From the NCBI GenBank assembly GCA_947591155.1, contig CANQDA010000001.1, forward strand, positions 186,001 to 250,000: DNA of 64,000 nt, read 5' to 3'. Source of the stretch: an uncultured Lachnospiraceae bacterium. Its GTDB lineage: Bacteria > Bacillota > Clostridia > Lachnospirales > Lachnospiraceae. Of the stretch, positions 30,302-39,506 are shown in pieces. The notes under the pieces were generated by a model. The model had not been told where the DNA came from and ran no database searches. It saw only the letters and a list, made by a program, of their open reading frames with translations. The translations under genes and the position numbers were made by a program. Position 1 is the first letter of the stretch. Each line of letters begins with the position of its first letter.

Positions 30302-31162
30302 TCAATGGCCCAATGCGTCGGAGAGCGCCGCGAACTGCGCGAGCGTCAACGTCTCACCGCGCACGTTCTCCGAAAGCCCGATCTGTGCAAGCGCTCCCAG
30401 AATTTCTTCCCGGCCAAATTGCAGTTCCGAAGAGTTCTTAAGACCGTTCAGCAACGTCTTACGCCTCTGGTTAAACGACGCCCGGATCAGCGCGAACATC
30501 AGTCGTTCATCTTTCACCTGTACCGGCGGCTTTGGATAGCGCGTCAGCCGGATCACCGCGCTTCCGACATTCGGGCGCGGTATGAAACAGTTCGGCGGAA
30601 CGTTCGCCGCCAGATACGGCTGCGCGTAATACTGCACCGCGAGCGAGAGCGCCCCGTAATCCTTCGTCCCGGGCTCCGCCTGCATTCGCTGCGCGACCTC
30701 CTTCTGCACCATCACCGTGATACTGTTCACCGGCACCTGGCTCTCGAACAGTCCCATAATGATCGGCGTCGTGATATAGTAAGGCAGGTTTGCGACCACC
30801 TTGATCGACTGCCCGTCGTTCTTCTCCCGCGCGATCGCCGCGATATCCGTCTTCATCACATCCTGGTTGAGGATCGTGACGTTGTCATAGCCCGCCAGTG
30901 TCTCCTGCAGGATCGGTATGAGCTTGCGATCGATCTCGACCGCCGTCACCTCACGCGCCGCCTCAGCCAGAGCCTGCGTCAGCGTCCCGATGCCCGGCCC
31001 GATCTCCAGCACAAAATCATCCTTCGTGATCTCGGCCGCCGCGATGATCTTGTCCAGCACATGCGGATCGATCAGGAAATTCTGTCCGAATTTCTTCTGA
31101 AAATCGAACCCGTGCTTTTGGATCACCTCGATTGTCTTTTTCGGATTTGAAAGCTTGTCCAT
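30302..31162 (-). CDS. rsmA: 16S rRNA dimethyladenosine transferase
   Basis: FQKKFGQNFLIDPHVLDKI; VLEIGPGIGTLTQAL; VVANLPYYITTPI. Confidence 0.96.
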   Translation of the reverse strand: MDKLSNPKKTIEVIQKHGFDFQKKFGQNFLIDPHVLDKIIAAAEITKDDFVLEIGPGIGTLTQALAEAAREVTAVEIDRKLIPILQETLAGYDNVTILNQDVMKTDIAAIAREKNDGQSIKVVANLPYYITTPIIMGLFESQVPVNSITVMVQKEVAQRMQAEPGTKDYGALSLAVQYYAQPYLAANVPPNCFIPRPNVGSAVIRLTRYPKPPVQVKDERLMFALIRASFNQRRKTLLNGLKNSSELQFGREEILGALAQIGLSENVRGETLTLAQFAALSDALGH

Positions 31163-31188
31163 ATGGGCTCCGTCTCCATTAAGATTCA

Positions 31189-31959
31189 TCACTGTAACTT
31201 CTTGTACACCCGATGCGCATTCTCCCAGGTAGCCTCTTCAACTTCCTGCGCGCTCACACCCCTGATCCGGGCGATCTCCTCGATCACCAACGGCAAATAA
31301 ATGGACGAATTGCGCTTGCCACGGTTCGGCGCCGGCGCCAGATACGGGCAGTCCGTCTCCACAACGATACGGTCGAGCGGAACCGCCGCGGCCACTTCCT
31401 TCATGACACGCGCGTTCTTGAATGTCACGACGCCGCCGATCCCAATGTAATATCCCAGCTTCACATATTCCAGCGCCATCTGCGCCGACGAAGAAAAGCA
31501 ATGAATAATGCCTCCCGTCGTCCCGGCGTGATGCTCTTTCATAATGTCAAAAGTATCCTGCGCAGCCTCCCTGCTGTGAATGTTGACCGGCAGTCCTGTC
31601 TCCTTCGCCATCTCAAGCTGCCGGATAAGCCACTGCTTCTGAAGCTCGTGCGACTCCTTGTCCCAGTAATAGTCCAGCCCGATCTCCCCGACCGCCACAG
31701 TCTTCGGCTTCTGACACAATCCGTACATCCACTGCAGCGTCTCCTCATCCAGCGAGCCGACCTCATCCGGATGCGCACCGACCGCCGCCCAGACGAACGG
31801 ATACCGCTCTGCCAGCTCCTGACTCGCGCGAATCCCCCGCACGGACGCTCCGACGTTCACGATCCCTCCGATCCCTGCCGACTCCATCTGCGCGAGCAAT
31901 TCCTCCCGATCCTCCTCAAATGCCTCATCGTCATAGTGCGCATGCGTATCGAAAATCAT
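31189..31959 (-). CDS. TatD-family hydrolase
   Basis: MIFDTHAHYDDEAFEEDREELL; AVGEIGLDYYWD; VVETDCPYLAP. Confidence 0.96.
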   Translation of the reverse strand: MIFDTHAHYDDEAFEEDREELLAQMESAGIGGIVNVGASVRGIRASQELAERYPFVWAAVGAHPDEVGSLDEETLQWMYGLCQKPKTVAVGEIGLDYYWDKESHELQKQWLIRQLEMAKETGLPVNIHSREAAQDTFDIMKEHHAGTTGGIIHCFSSSAQMALEYVKLGYYIGIGGVVTFKNARVMKEVAAAVPLDRIVVETDCPYLAPAPNRGKRNSSIYLPLVIEEIARIRGVSAQEVEEATWENAHRVYKKLQ

Positions 31960-32050
31960 GTTCTTATTGTCCTCCTACGGTTATCCTGTACTATCTTTCC
32001 GGGATATTGAAAGTATATAAAAAATCCACTTTTCCAGATTGACAGATCCA

Positions 32051-32491
32051 CTACAAAAATCTCCTGATCAGGAAAAACGCCGCAGTCCCGATCAGAATGA
32101 GAAGCACACCCACAACGCCAAAGATTTTGAGCAGCTTGCCCCAGTTCTCCTCTTCCACATAATAGCTTTCAGGATCTCCGGGATCATAAAATATGACTAC
32201 AGACTGTCCCTGTTGAAATTTTGGTTTGGCAGTCCCGAACGAGCTGAATCTTTCATAATGCGTCCCATTGACATAATAAGTGTAGACCGCATGCCAGGAA
32301 TAGGATGTGGTCCCGTCGGACTCGCTGTGAGAAACTTTGCGCATATCCGCCACTTTTCCAACGGTCTGCGCGGTACAGCGCTCACGCTTTTTGGCCCGGG
32401 ATCGTCCGATTCCGACGGATGCTGCGACGAAAACCAGTCCGACAAAAAGAAAAACACCGGGAAAAATGTATATGGCTGCCGTGCTTGACAT
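32051..32491 (-). CDS. DUF3592-like membrane protein
   Basis: Two TM segments flanking a domain with QSVVIFYDPGDPESYYVE. Confidence 0.7.
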   Translation of the reverse strand: MSSTAAIYIFPGVFLFVGLVFVAASVGIGRSRAKKRERCTAQTVGKVADMRKVSHSESDGTTSYSWHAVYTYYVNGTHYERFSSFGTAKPKFQQGQSVVIFYDPGDPESYYVEEENWGKLLKIFGVVGVLLILIGTAAFFLIRRFL

Positions 32492-32527
32492 GGGAAACCT
32501 CCTGTGAGTTTTGGAACGGTGTGCAGG

Positions 32528-32887
32528 TTAATACGCCGCATCATATTTTGAAAGAAGGTATATGCAGTACTGATTCATACTGATTCCCTCCCTTTTGGAA
32601 TGTTCTGCCAGAGAACGATGCAGGCTTCGGGGCATTCTTATCTTGAACTGCCCGGAATAATCAGCTAAACTGTCCGGCTCGTGAATCTCTATCTTCTCCT
32701 CAATCGCTGCCTGAAACCATGCCCTTTTCGCATCTGTCGCATTAGAGACTGCCGCCTCAATCGTTTCTCCGCAGGTGAGACAGCCGGGAAGATCCGGAAA
32801 AGAAACCATAAAGCCCCCTTCATCCTTATCTTCTATGATTTCCATACGATAATTCAACTTCATATAGTCATCCAGCGTTTTTGTCAT
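32528..32887 (-). CDS. HicB-family antitoxin
   Basis: YRMEIIEDKDEGGFMVSFPDLPGCLTCGETIEAAVSNATDAKRAWFQAAIE; C-terminal RHH/HTH-like FKIRMPRSLHRSLAEHSKREGISMNQYCIYLLS. Confidence 0.9.
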   Translation of the reverse strand: MTKTLDDYMKLNYRMEIIEDKDEGGFMVSFPDLPGCLTCGETIEAAVSNATDAKRAWFQAAIEEKIEIHEPDSLADYSGQFKIRMPRSLHRSLAEHSKREGISMNQYCIYLLSKYDAAY

Positions 32888-32990
32888 TATCTGCCTCGCT
32901 TTCTACAACTTGCCTCACCAGCTCAACATAAACCCTTTTAATCGGTTCATGCTTTGGTATTGTAATTGGCTGACAACCAGACTTTCTAAA
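32868..32990 (-). pseudogene. N-terminally truncated HicA-like toxin remnant
   Basis: Frame upstream of and overlapping HicB reads RKSGCQPITIPKHEPIKRVYVELVRQVVESEADNDKNAG*, like a HicA C-terminus, with no start codon before the upstream TAG. Confidence 0.6.
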
Positions 32991-33103
32991 TATATAAAAT
33001 ATATTATATGTGGTGTTGTATATGGTGTCAACAATTTGTTGTTCTATTTCCTTGTGCTATCCCAATCGCCGCGTTAATCCTCACCGTATAACAGAGCGTT
33101 TGC

Positions 33104-33751
33104 CTAAATGATCTGCTTCACCTCGCGGTAGATTCTCAGTCCATCTTTCCTTCCGAACTGCTTCAGAGAATCCCGATAAAGAATCTTGAGAGGCTTCGGC
33201 GATTCGATCAGATTCATGATCTGTTCGATAAAATCTTCATAACAGGTGTGCGCGAAACTGTCTTCCAGTCTCTTGCGTATTCTCTGGCGCTCTGCGTATT
33301 TCTCATACTCTTCCTCAAGACGAACCTCCTGCTTTTCCAGACAAATACGCCGCTGTCGGAAGCTGTTCTCTCCCGAAGCGGCTATACATTGCTCGATATC
33401 CGGGCGCAAAATAATGTCCCTGGGTACCGACGTACAGTTCTTCCAGTATTCCCTGACCGCTTGAAATCCCGTATCATTGCTCACGATCGCGGTCATCCCG
33501 GTATACCCCTGCCCATAGATCTCCCCAATGCGGGATGCAATGTAAAAATCCAGAGCATTTTTCCGTGCCTTTTGCAACTTGCAGATCTGAAATTCGCAAC
33601 CGGATTCTTTCACCTGAAAGAACCGTCTCTGCTCAATCTTCATGCAGGCCTGACTGTAAAAAATTGTCACAGAATCATCCTGTTGGAGATATTCCGCTCC
33701 CTGTAGTCCCCGGCTCCCTATATTCTCAAAATCAATCATGAAATGTATCAA
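33104..33751 (-). CDS. PIN-like domain protein
   Basis: MIHFMIDFENIGSRGLQGAEYL ... VTIFYSQA ... ALDFYIASRIGEIYGQ ... AIVSNDTGFQAV: spaced acidic residues as in PIN/NYN nucleases. Confidence 0.65.
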   Translation of the reverse strand: MIHFMIDFENIGSRGLQGAEYLQQDDSVTIFYSQACMKIEQRRFFQVKESGCEFQICKLQKARKNALDFYIASRIGEIYGQGYTGMTAIVSNDTGFQAVREYWKNCTSVPRDIILRPDIEQCIAASGENSFRQRRICLEKQEVRLEEEYEKYAERQRIRKRLEDSFAHTCYEDFIEQIMNLIESPKPLKILYRDSLKQFGRKDGLRIYREVKQII

Positions 33752-33971
33752 TCAGCTGCTCCTTTTCATACAAGTAAAATGCCTACAGCACAGCCATGGG
33801 GATGACCTCGCGTCAACCGGTTTAGCACGAAACCCTTCTCATGGATTTCAGCATATCAGATATGCCTATAAGACAGTTCAGCCTTTACCAGTAACAGTTC
33901 AAGTGCAAAATCTGTAACCCTTCACATCTAACGAACGACCCAAAATTAAAGACTGTTAAGTTCTCCATTGC

Positions 33972-34047
33972 TGGTTCCTGAAGAGAGGTTCGAACTCTCG
34001 ACAACATGGTTACGAGCCATGTGCTCTACCTGCTGAGCTATTTAGGA
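33972..34047 (-). tRNA. tRNA gene, anticodon CGT (Thr by anticodon), Asn-like body
   Basis: TCCTAAA-TA-GCTC-AGCAGGTA-GAGC-A-CATGG-CTCGTAA-CCATG-TTGTC-GAGAG-TTCGAAC-CTCTC-TTCAGGA-A-CCA; full cloverleaf with one A-C acceptor mismatch. Confidence 0.85.
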
Positions 34048-34156
34048 AATCCTTGCATAGATCCTCCGTGTTTTCAGCACACCGATCTGTTAGAGACAGC
34101 ATAACCCCGCTGTCGGGGAAACCGGGTTAGAGGTTTTCGTGCTGCAGGCAAGTAAT

Positions 34157-34816
34157 TTAAAATTCTACAAAGGTCGTCGCATTGGATACTTTGATTTGAG
34201 TATCCAGCTCCGTAAGCAGCTTTTCTCTGTTTTCATGAATCTCCTCAATCTTTTTCCGAACATCCAACGGATCCACAAGTTCAGCGGTGTTCTCTTTTAC
34301 ATATGCGTTCACCACTTCAAGCGGTTTATCATCTTTCGCCTTGGCATCCTTTCCCAGAATACTGAGGCGCATACTCTCCGCAGTTGATTCCAACTGTCTG
34401 TTTTTGTTCTCAATCGTAAGCAGGCACTTGTCCAGTTCATTTTTCATTTTTTGGTACAGGCTCTGTTCAAACTCTGCTTCATCCTCATAGGCCCCATAAC
34501 CTCGCATCCTGCCTCGGAGGGAAATAGCGCCCGCAACCGTATAATCTCCAAAGGATGTATGGATCATAGTTGCTGCATTTGACGCAACGATCGCTGCATC
34601 AATCCTCCCATATCTTTCAATCAAATCCATGATCTGCTGATATGCGCTCTCCGCTTCCTTCCGGAAGTCCTCCTCCGAAACTCTGCGCTCCAACACTTTT
34701 TCTTCATTGTGCTTCTTTACGTCCGCAAAGGAAGCTTTTGCTATCTTGTCCTGAATTTTCTTGACAAGCAAATCTCTCTCGTCTAACGCCTGTGTCACCA
34801 ACATTTTTTCTGACAT
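34157..34816 (-). CDS. Conserved hypothetical coiled-coil protein
   Basis: 219-aa ORF MSEKMLVTQALDERDLLVKKIQDKIAKASFADVKKHNEEK..., AGGGAGGATT upstream. Confidence 0.7.
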   Translation of the reverse strand: MSEKMLVTQALDERDLLVKKIQDKIAKASFADVKKHNEEKVLERRVSEEDFRKEAESAYQQIMDLIERYGRIDAAIVASNAATMIHTSFGDYTVAGAISLRGRMRGYGAYEDEAEFEQSLYQKMKNELDKCLLTIENKNRQLESTAESMRLSILGKDAKAKDDKPLEVVNAYVKENTAELVDPLDVRKKIEEIHENREKLLTELDTQIKVSNATTFVEF

Positions 34817-34911
34817 AGAATAATCCTCCCTTCAAACAATCTTCAGATAAGATCATTCTAAAGGAGGATTTAATATTTGTCATTGAACTTATAGTATAAT
34901 CGTTGACCAAT

Positions 34912-35229
34912 CTAGCTCGCCCGCAGTTCCATGTACTTCTCATAATACGCAAAAACCCATTTGTGAGTGGAACGCTCAGAAAACTCATAATTCTTTTTCC
35001 TGTTTCCGCGTAGCAGCATATCCACCGGCATTCCGAACAACTCGCTCAGGGCATATAGATTATCCACAGTCGGCATGCTTCGTCCGTCAAACCAATGGTA
35101 AATGCTCTGCGGAGCGGAAAGACCCAGATATTTCTGGATATCTCTGACAGCCAACCCTTGCCTGACCATGATCCGCCTGATATTCTGGCCCGTCTTGCAT
35201 ACGTCAATCTTTGGAAAATCCGTTCGCAT
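34912..35229 (-). CDS. XRE-family helix-turn-helix regulator
   Basis: IRRIMVRQGLAVRDIQKYLGLSAPQSIYHWFDGRSMPTVDNLYALSELFGMPVDMLL. Confidence 0.85.
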   Translation of the reverse strand: MRTDFPKIDVCKTGQNIRRIMVRQGLAVRDIQKYLGLSAPQSIYHWFDGRSMPTVDNLYALSELFGMPVDMLLRGNRKKNYEFSERSTHKWVFAYYEKYMELRAS

Positions 35230-35392
35230 ACTATCCGCTTCTTTCCTGTTTTTGAATGCTGTATTATTCCTATTATACGATTGTAAATCGTCTGTGTCAT
35301 TGAACTGGTAGTATAATGATTATAAACTATAGTCTTCCCTTGCTATATATGGTCTCCGTTCCACCTAAACGTTTCTCTACCCACAAGTTCAA

Positions 35393-35932
35393 TTAAATCC
35401 CACCACAAAATTCTATGATCTCATCTTTCCTTTCTTCCACCGCATCTTTATATTCTACGGAGCATAAACCCAACCGACCGCAGCACTCAATCTCCAAATG
35501 CCCGTAAAAATGTTCGATACTTTCAAAAATGCGCTGACATTCTCTCATGCTCGTCCCTGTCCTTAGAGCAACCACATAGCCTTTCTTCCCAGCTTTTAGA
35601 GTTGCGTGCGGCTCATGGGTATTGCACCATGGGGTGCATCTGTCAATAAAAGCCTTAAACTGTCCTGGGATATCCGCCCAGTAAGAAGGCGATACGGATA
35701 TGATAATGTCGGCCCATTCATAGTTTTCGATTATCTTGTCAACATCATCATTCTGGACGCATTTCGCAGTCTGATGGCACGTCCTGCATCCTTTGCAAAA
35801 GTTGATATCGAAATCATCAATGCAAATGCTTCTGACCTCATACCGTTCCGTCAGGCATTCTGAAATTATACTTACGATTTCTGCAGTTGCTCCGTTTCTG
35901 ACAGGACTGCAATTCATCAATAAGGCTTTCAT
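35393..35932 (-). CDS. Flavodoxin-like NAD(P)H oxidoreductase
   Basis: MKALLMNCSPVRNGATAEIVSII; DFDINFCKGCRTCHQTAKCVQNDD; DIIISVSPSYWADIPGQFKAFIDR. Confidence 0.9.
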   Translation of the reverse strand: MKALLMNCSPVRNGATAEIVSIISECLTERYEVRSICIDDFDINFCKGCRTCHQTAKCVQNDDVDKIIENYEWADIIISVSPSYWADIPGQFKAFIDRCTPWCNTHEPHATLKAGKKGYVVALRTGTSMRECQRIFESIEHFYGHLEIECCGRLGLCSVEYKDAVEERKDEIIEFCGGI

Positions 35933-35955
35933 TCTATCTGCCCTCCAACACCGAA

Positions 35956-36729
35956 CTACTTGCTTTGCATTATTTGCAGTCCAAGCTCGAACGCCAGCAA
36001 CATGATTTTTGTTTTGTCATCCAAACGCGCGCGTCCAGATAAACTCCTCGGCTCCCAAGTGGAATGATCCAGATTGTCTCCGGCATAGAAGAACTGGAAG
36101 AACTCCGTCCCTCTGAAATCGCAGAGCGCCTGCATGCCGGCACATTCCATTTCAACACAGATTGCGCCCTGCTCCTTTCTGCGCTTTACCTTTTCCTTGG
36201 TCTCCCGATAACACGCGTCAATCGTCCAAGTCGTTCCCTCTACAAAAGGATAGCCGTAATCTCTCAGGACTTCCTTGAACGTTTCCCGATATTTTTTGTT
36301 TACCTCTATGGTATCGCTCGGTTTTGCATAATGATAGCTGGTTCCCTCATCTCGGATTGCGCGCGTCGGTATGATGATCCCGCAGTCTTGAATTGACCGA
36401 TCCAGAACGCCGCAGTTGCCCAACAGTATGAGCCGCCTGCTCCCCATGGCGATCAATTCTTCGTATTGGCCGACACAAAGCGGTTCGCCTACGTAGGACT
36501 GAAACAGTGCAAACATTCTTCCTTTATACTCAACTCGATAAACCGGATTCGGCCCAACGGCTGACTGAATTTCCGCAATCTTCTCCGCATCAAACAGGGA
36601 AAGGACGCTCTCAAACAGATATTTCGAAAAGCATGATATCGTCACTTCCGGAAAATGATCGATTCGAGAAACGATCATTTCGGGATTAATAATGGCATCG
36701 TATGTAGAGTCAAATTCTTCCAATAACAT
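35956..36729 (-). CDS. Nucleoside phosphorylase
   Basis: RLILLGNCGVLDRSIQDCGIIIPTRAIRDEGTSYHY; GAICVEMECAGMQALCDFRG. Confidence 0.88.
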   Translation of the reverse strand: MLLEEFDSTYDAIINPEMIVSRIDHFPEVTISCFSKYLFESVLSLFDAEKIAEIQSAVGPNPVYRVEYKGRMFALFQSYVGEPLCVGQYEELIAMGSRRLILLGNCGVLDRSIQDCGIIIPTRAIRDEGTSYHYAKPSDTIEVNKKYRETFKEVLRDYGYPFVEGTTWTIDACYRETKEKVKRRKEQGAICVEMECAGMQALCDFRGTEFFQFFYAGDNLDHSTWEPRSLSGRARLDDKTKIMLLAFELGLQIMQSK

Positions 36730-36788
36730 GGTTGCCCTCCCAAAAATTCAAAAACAAGTATTTATGTAGCTTTTCAGCTTTCTGTTTA

Positions 36789-36908
36789 CTATTCCAACCC
36801 TATAATCGCTTTTAGCTCCATTTTGGCCTTATACGGAATAGTATTATTATTGTCAATAATCTTTTTTAAGGTTTCCTTTACTGCTTTTTCATCCAAATTG
36901 CCAACCAT
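36789..36908 (-). CDS. Small ORF (39 aa) of unknown function
   Basis: MVGNLDEKAVKETLKKIIDNNNTIPYKAKMELKAIIGLE*, preceded by strong RBS GTGAGGAGGGGATATAT; not in the provided ORF track (below length cutoff). Confidence 0.6.
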   Translation of the reverse strand: MVGNLDEKAVKETLKKIIDNNNTIPYKAKMELKAIIGLE

Positions 36909-36929
36909 ATATATCCCCTCCTCACCACA

Positions 36930-37400
36930 TCACAACTGACAAACCATTATATATTCTTCCTCATTTTCTTTTACTGTTTCAAACCCCAGCTTCCGGTACA
37001 TATTCACCGCATAATTTGCTTTCTGTACGGATAGAGATGTCTGTTTATATCCTTTATCGTTCAGAAATTCCAGCATTTCTTTCATAAGTGCTGTACCTAA
37101 CCCTAAGTTTCTATATTTCTCATTGAGCGATATAGCAAGTGAGGGCGTTTTATCATCAATATGTCCGTAATCATTCATAATACGCGCCCATACTGCACCT
37201 ACAATTCTTTCTTTTACCTCTGCAACTAAACACCAATCATCTGGTTTTCCAAAATCATCAATATATACTTGCAACTCTGGTTGTTCGATAATAGACTTTG
37301 GCGGCTTCTTCATTCCTTCGGGAATAAAGATTGCTTCATAGAGGAAATCAGATAATATTGAGTATTCGCTTTCTCTGATCTCCCGAATTTGATAGTCCAT
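36930..37400 (-). CDS. GNAT-family N-acetyltransferase
   Basis: LAISLNEKYRNLGLGTALMKEMLEFLNDKGYKQTSLSVQKANYAVNMYRKLGFETV. Confidence 0.93.
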   Translation of the reverse strand: MDYQIREIRESEYSILSDFLYEAIFIPEGMKKPPKSIIEQPELQVYIDDFGKPDDWCLVAEVKERIVGAVWARIMNDYGHIDDKTPSLAISLNEKYRNLGLGTALMKEMLEFLNDKGYKQTSLSVQKANYAVNMYRKLGFETVKENEEEYIMVCQL

Positions 37401-37446
37401 ATTTTCCTCCGAATTCCAATTTAGTCGTATCCCAACAAGCGGGAAT

Positions 37447-37881
37447 TTATATCTCTTTTTTAGAATTTCTGATATAAATTGCCGACGTTATAACAACCGT
37501 TAAAATGAGAATATGCAAAATAGTATGATAAACATCGGGTATATATCTTCCATCAATTTCAAGCCACTTTATAGTCCCTGAAAAAAACTTTATCTTACCT
37601 TCAAGTGAACCCATTATCCCTTTACCAAAAATGGTATACCATTCGTGACATAAAAATTGAATTACAAACCATATTGATGTCCATACCGCAACAGCCCATT
37701 TTCCTACTTTTTCCGTAAATATGAATAATATCATCGCCGCTAAATAAATTAGAAAAAATATTCCGTCATCCTTATATGAGCATGTTACTAAATAAGTATT
37801 ACTGAAATAGACACCTGTCATATCAAGGAAAAACCAGCACAGAAGCAATATTTGAGGTATTATGCAATATCTTTTCTTCAT
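37447..37881 (-). CDS. Hypothetical membrane protein
   Basis: 144-aa ORF with several hydrophobic segments. Confidence 0.65.
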   Translation of the reverse strand: MKKRYCIIPQILLLCWFFLDMTGVYFSNTYLVTCSYKDDGIFFLIYLAAMILFIFTEKVGKWAVAVWTSIWFVIQFLCHEWYTIFGKGIMGSLEGKIKFFSGTIKWLEIDGRYIPDVYHTILHILILTVVITSAIYIRNSKKEI

Positions 37882-37903
37882 TATTTATCACCTAAACCCG
37901 AAT

Positions 37904-38671
37904 TTAATGTAGTAAATATTTTTCTAAATAAACTGCTATACCATCTTCGTCATTTGTCAGGGTTATGTGATCTGCTATATTCTTGACATCTGAAATGGCA
38001 TTGCCCGCCGCGACGCCTGTCCCACATAGTTTCAGCATATCTATATCATTTTTATCGTCGCCAAAAGCCACGACTTCGTTTAGCGGGACATTTAACATAT
38101 CTGTCAATTCCCGGATCGCCTGCACCTTTCCGGAGACTTCAGGCAGGAACGCATACCACTTTTCTCCGCGATAGCCCTGTACCCTGCAATGGTTTTTCTC
38201 CGCAATCTTTAATGCCGTCTCATCATCGGGAAGCATAGCCACTATTTTATTTGCGCGGCAAGTGAGAGGTTTGCTGTAATCACAATACACGGCTTTATGT
38301 AATTTTTCAGATTCAGAAATGTGCCTGCTGTTCCAAAACACCTGACGGCCTGCCGCCACAGTAATCTCCGTATCATGCTCCAACGCAAATATGTCCTGTA
38401 TGATCTGGTTTGTTTCCGTGATCCCGTGACTACAACTGTATATTTCACAGCCGTGCCGGTGGATAAGGGTTCCGTCTGTTGTGATCTCATAATCAGGGTG
38501 TAATTCTTTTATATACCGTTCCGCGCCGATCCAGTATCGCGCGGTAGCTATCACAACGAATAACCCCTGCTCTTTACAGCGCTTCAAAGCAGCTTTTGTG
38601 CGCTCCGATATGCTCCCGTCAGAACGTAACAGTGTTCCGTCAAGGTCCGTAATGAGCATTTTGGGATTCAT
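37904..38671 (-). CDS. Cof-type HAD hydrolase
   Basis: MLITDLDGTLLRSDGSIS; EVVAFGDDKNDIDMLKLCGTGVAAGNA. Confidence 0.94.
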   Translation of the reverse strand: MNPKMLITDLDGTLLRSDGSISERTKAALKRCKEQGLFVVIATARYWIGAERYIKELHPDYEITTDGTLIHRHGCEIYSCSHGITETNQIIQDIFALEHDTEITVAAGRQVFWNSRHISESEKLHKAVYCDYSKPLTCRANKIVAMLPDDETALKIAEKNHCRVQGYRGEKWYAFLPEVSGKVQAIRELTDMLNVPLNEVVAFGDDKNDIDMLKLCGTGVAAGNAISDVKNIADHITLTNDEDGIAVYLEKYLLH

Positions 38672-38780
38672 GAAAGGGTCCTCCTCTTTCCAATGAAATA
38701 TTTCAGGAAGCTCAGAATTTAGTGCATAGAACAGCCTTTATAATAAATGCTTAACAGCGTTCTCCTTGATAAACGGGAAT

Positions 38781-39101
38781 TTATATCAATCGATATTTCT
38801 TCTCTATCTGTAAATACACAATTAACAGTGCAATCGTAATCACCACAACGCCAAAAATCACAGGTATAAAACCAATCGAATTTTGTTCAAGAAGCAGCAA
38901 CGGTATTCCACATATCTCTATGAGTATGGCATAAACAAACCAAAGCACCGCAACGGAGTGGTTATATTTTTTTGTATCTTTCACTTTAGGCGGTTTTACT
39001 CCTGTGAAAAAACCAACAGGCTTTTTTGATATCCATGCCGAAACGCCAATGCCGAAAAGAATCGCACTAATCAAACTCCATATTACAAATCCTATCACCA
39101 C
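38781..39101 (-). CDS. Small membrane protein, paralog of 58019-58339
   Basis: KKPVGFFTGVKPPKVKDTKKYNHSVAVLWFVYAILIEICGIPLLLLEQNS; near-identical to the second copy. Confidence 0.75.
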   Translation of the reverse strand: MVIGFVIWSLISAILFGIGVSAWISKKPVGFFTGVKPPKVKDTKKYNHSVAVLWFVYAILIEICGIPLLLLEQNSIGFIPVIFGVVVITIALLIVYLQIEKKYRLI

Positions 39102-39506
39102 TACTATTCCTCCATAAAATCCTGATTTCTCAATTTGATTCTATTTGATATCGGCAAGCAAAAAGCCAGTATTTATGCGGCTTTCCAGATTTCTATTTAC
39201 TACTCCAGCTCGACAAATGCTAATCAATTTTGTTTAGAGATTATTTGTTGTCGTGTTTATAGTTCTTTTGATTATTTGATGTATCCATATTATCCTGCCT
39301 ATATGGGGTAATGTTATCATTTTGTTATCGGCATTGATAACACACACTCTGTAACTGTGGATAATAGCTATAAGGTTCAACCTAAATTATAAGCAATCTT
39401 GTGCTTAGGAAATCAACACTATATAACTTTCTGGGCGACGCCATTTCAGTCAATGGACGACTTCTGCTTTTTCGATCTTGATGTCTATCACGATTGCAAC
39501 ATAGTT

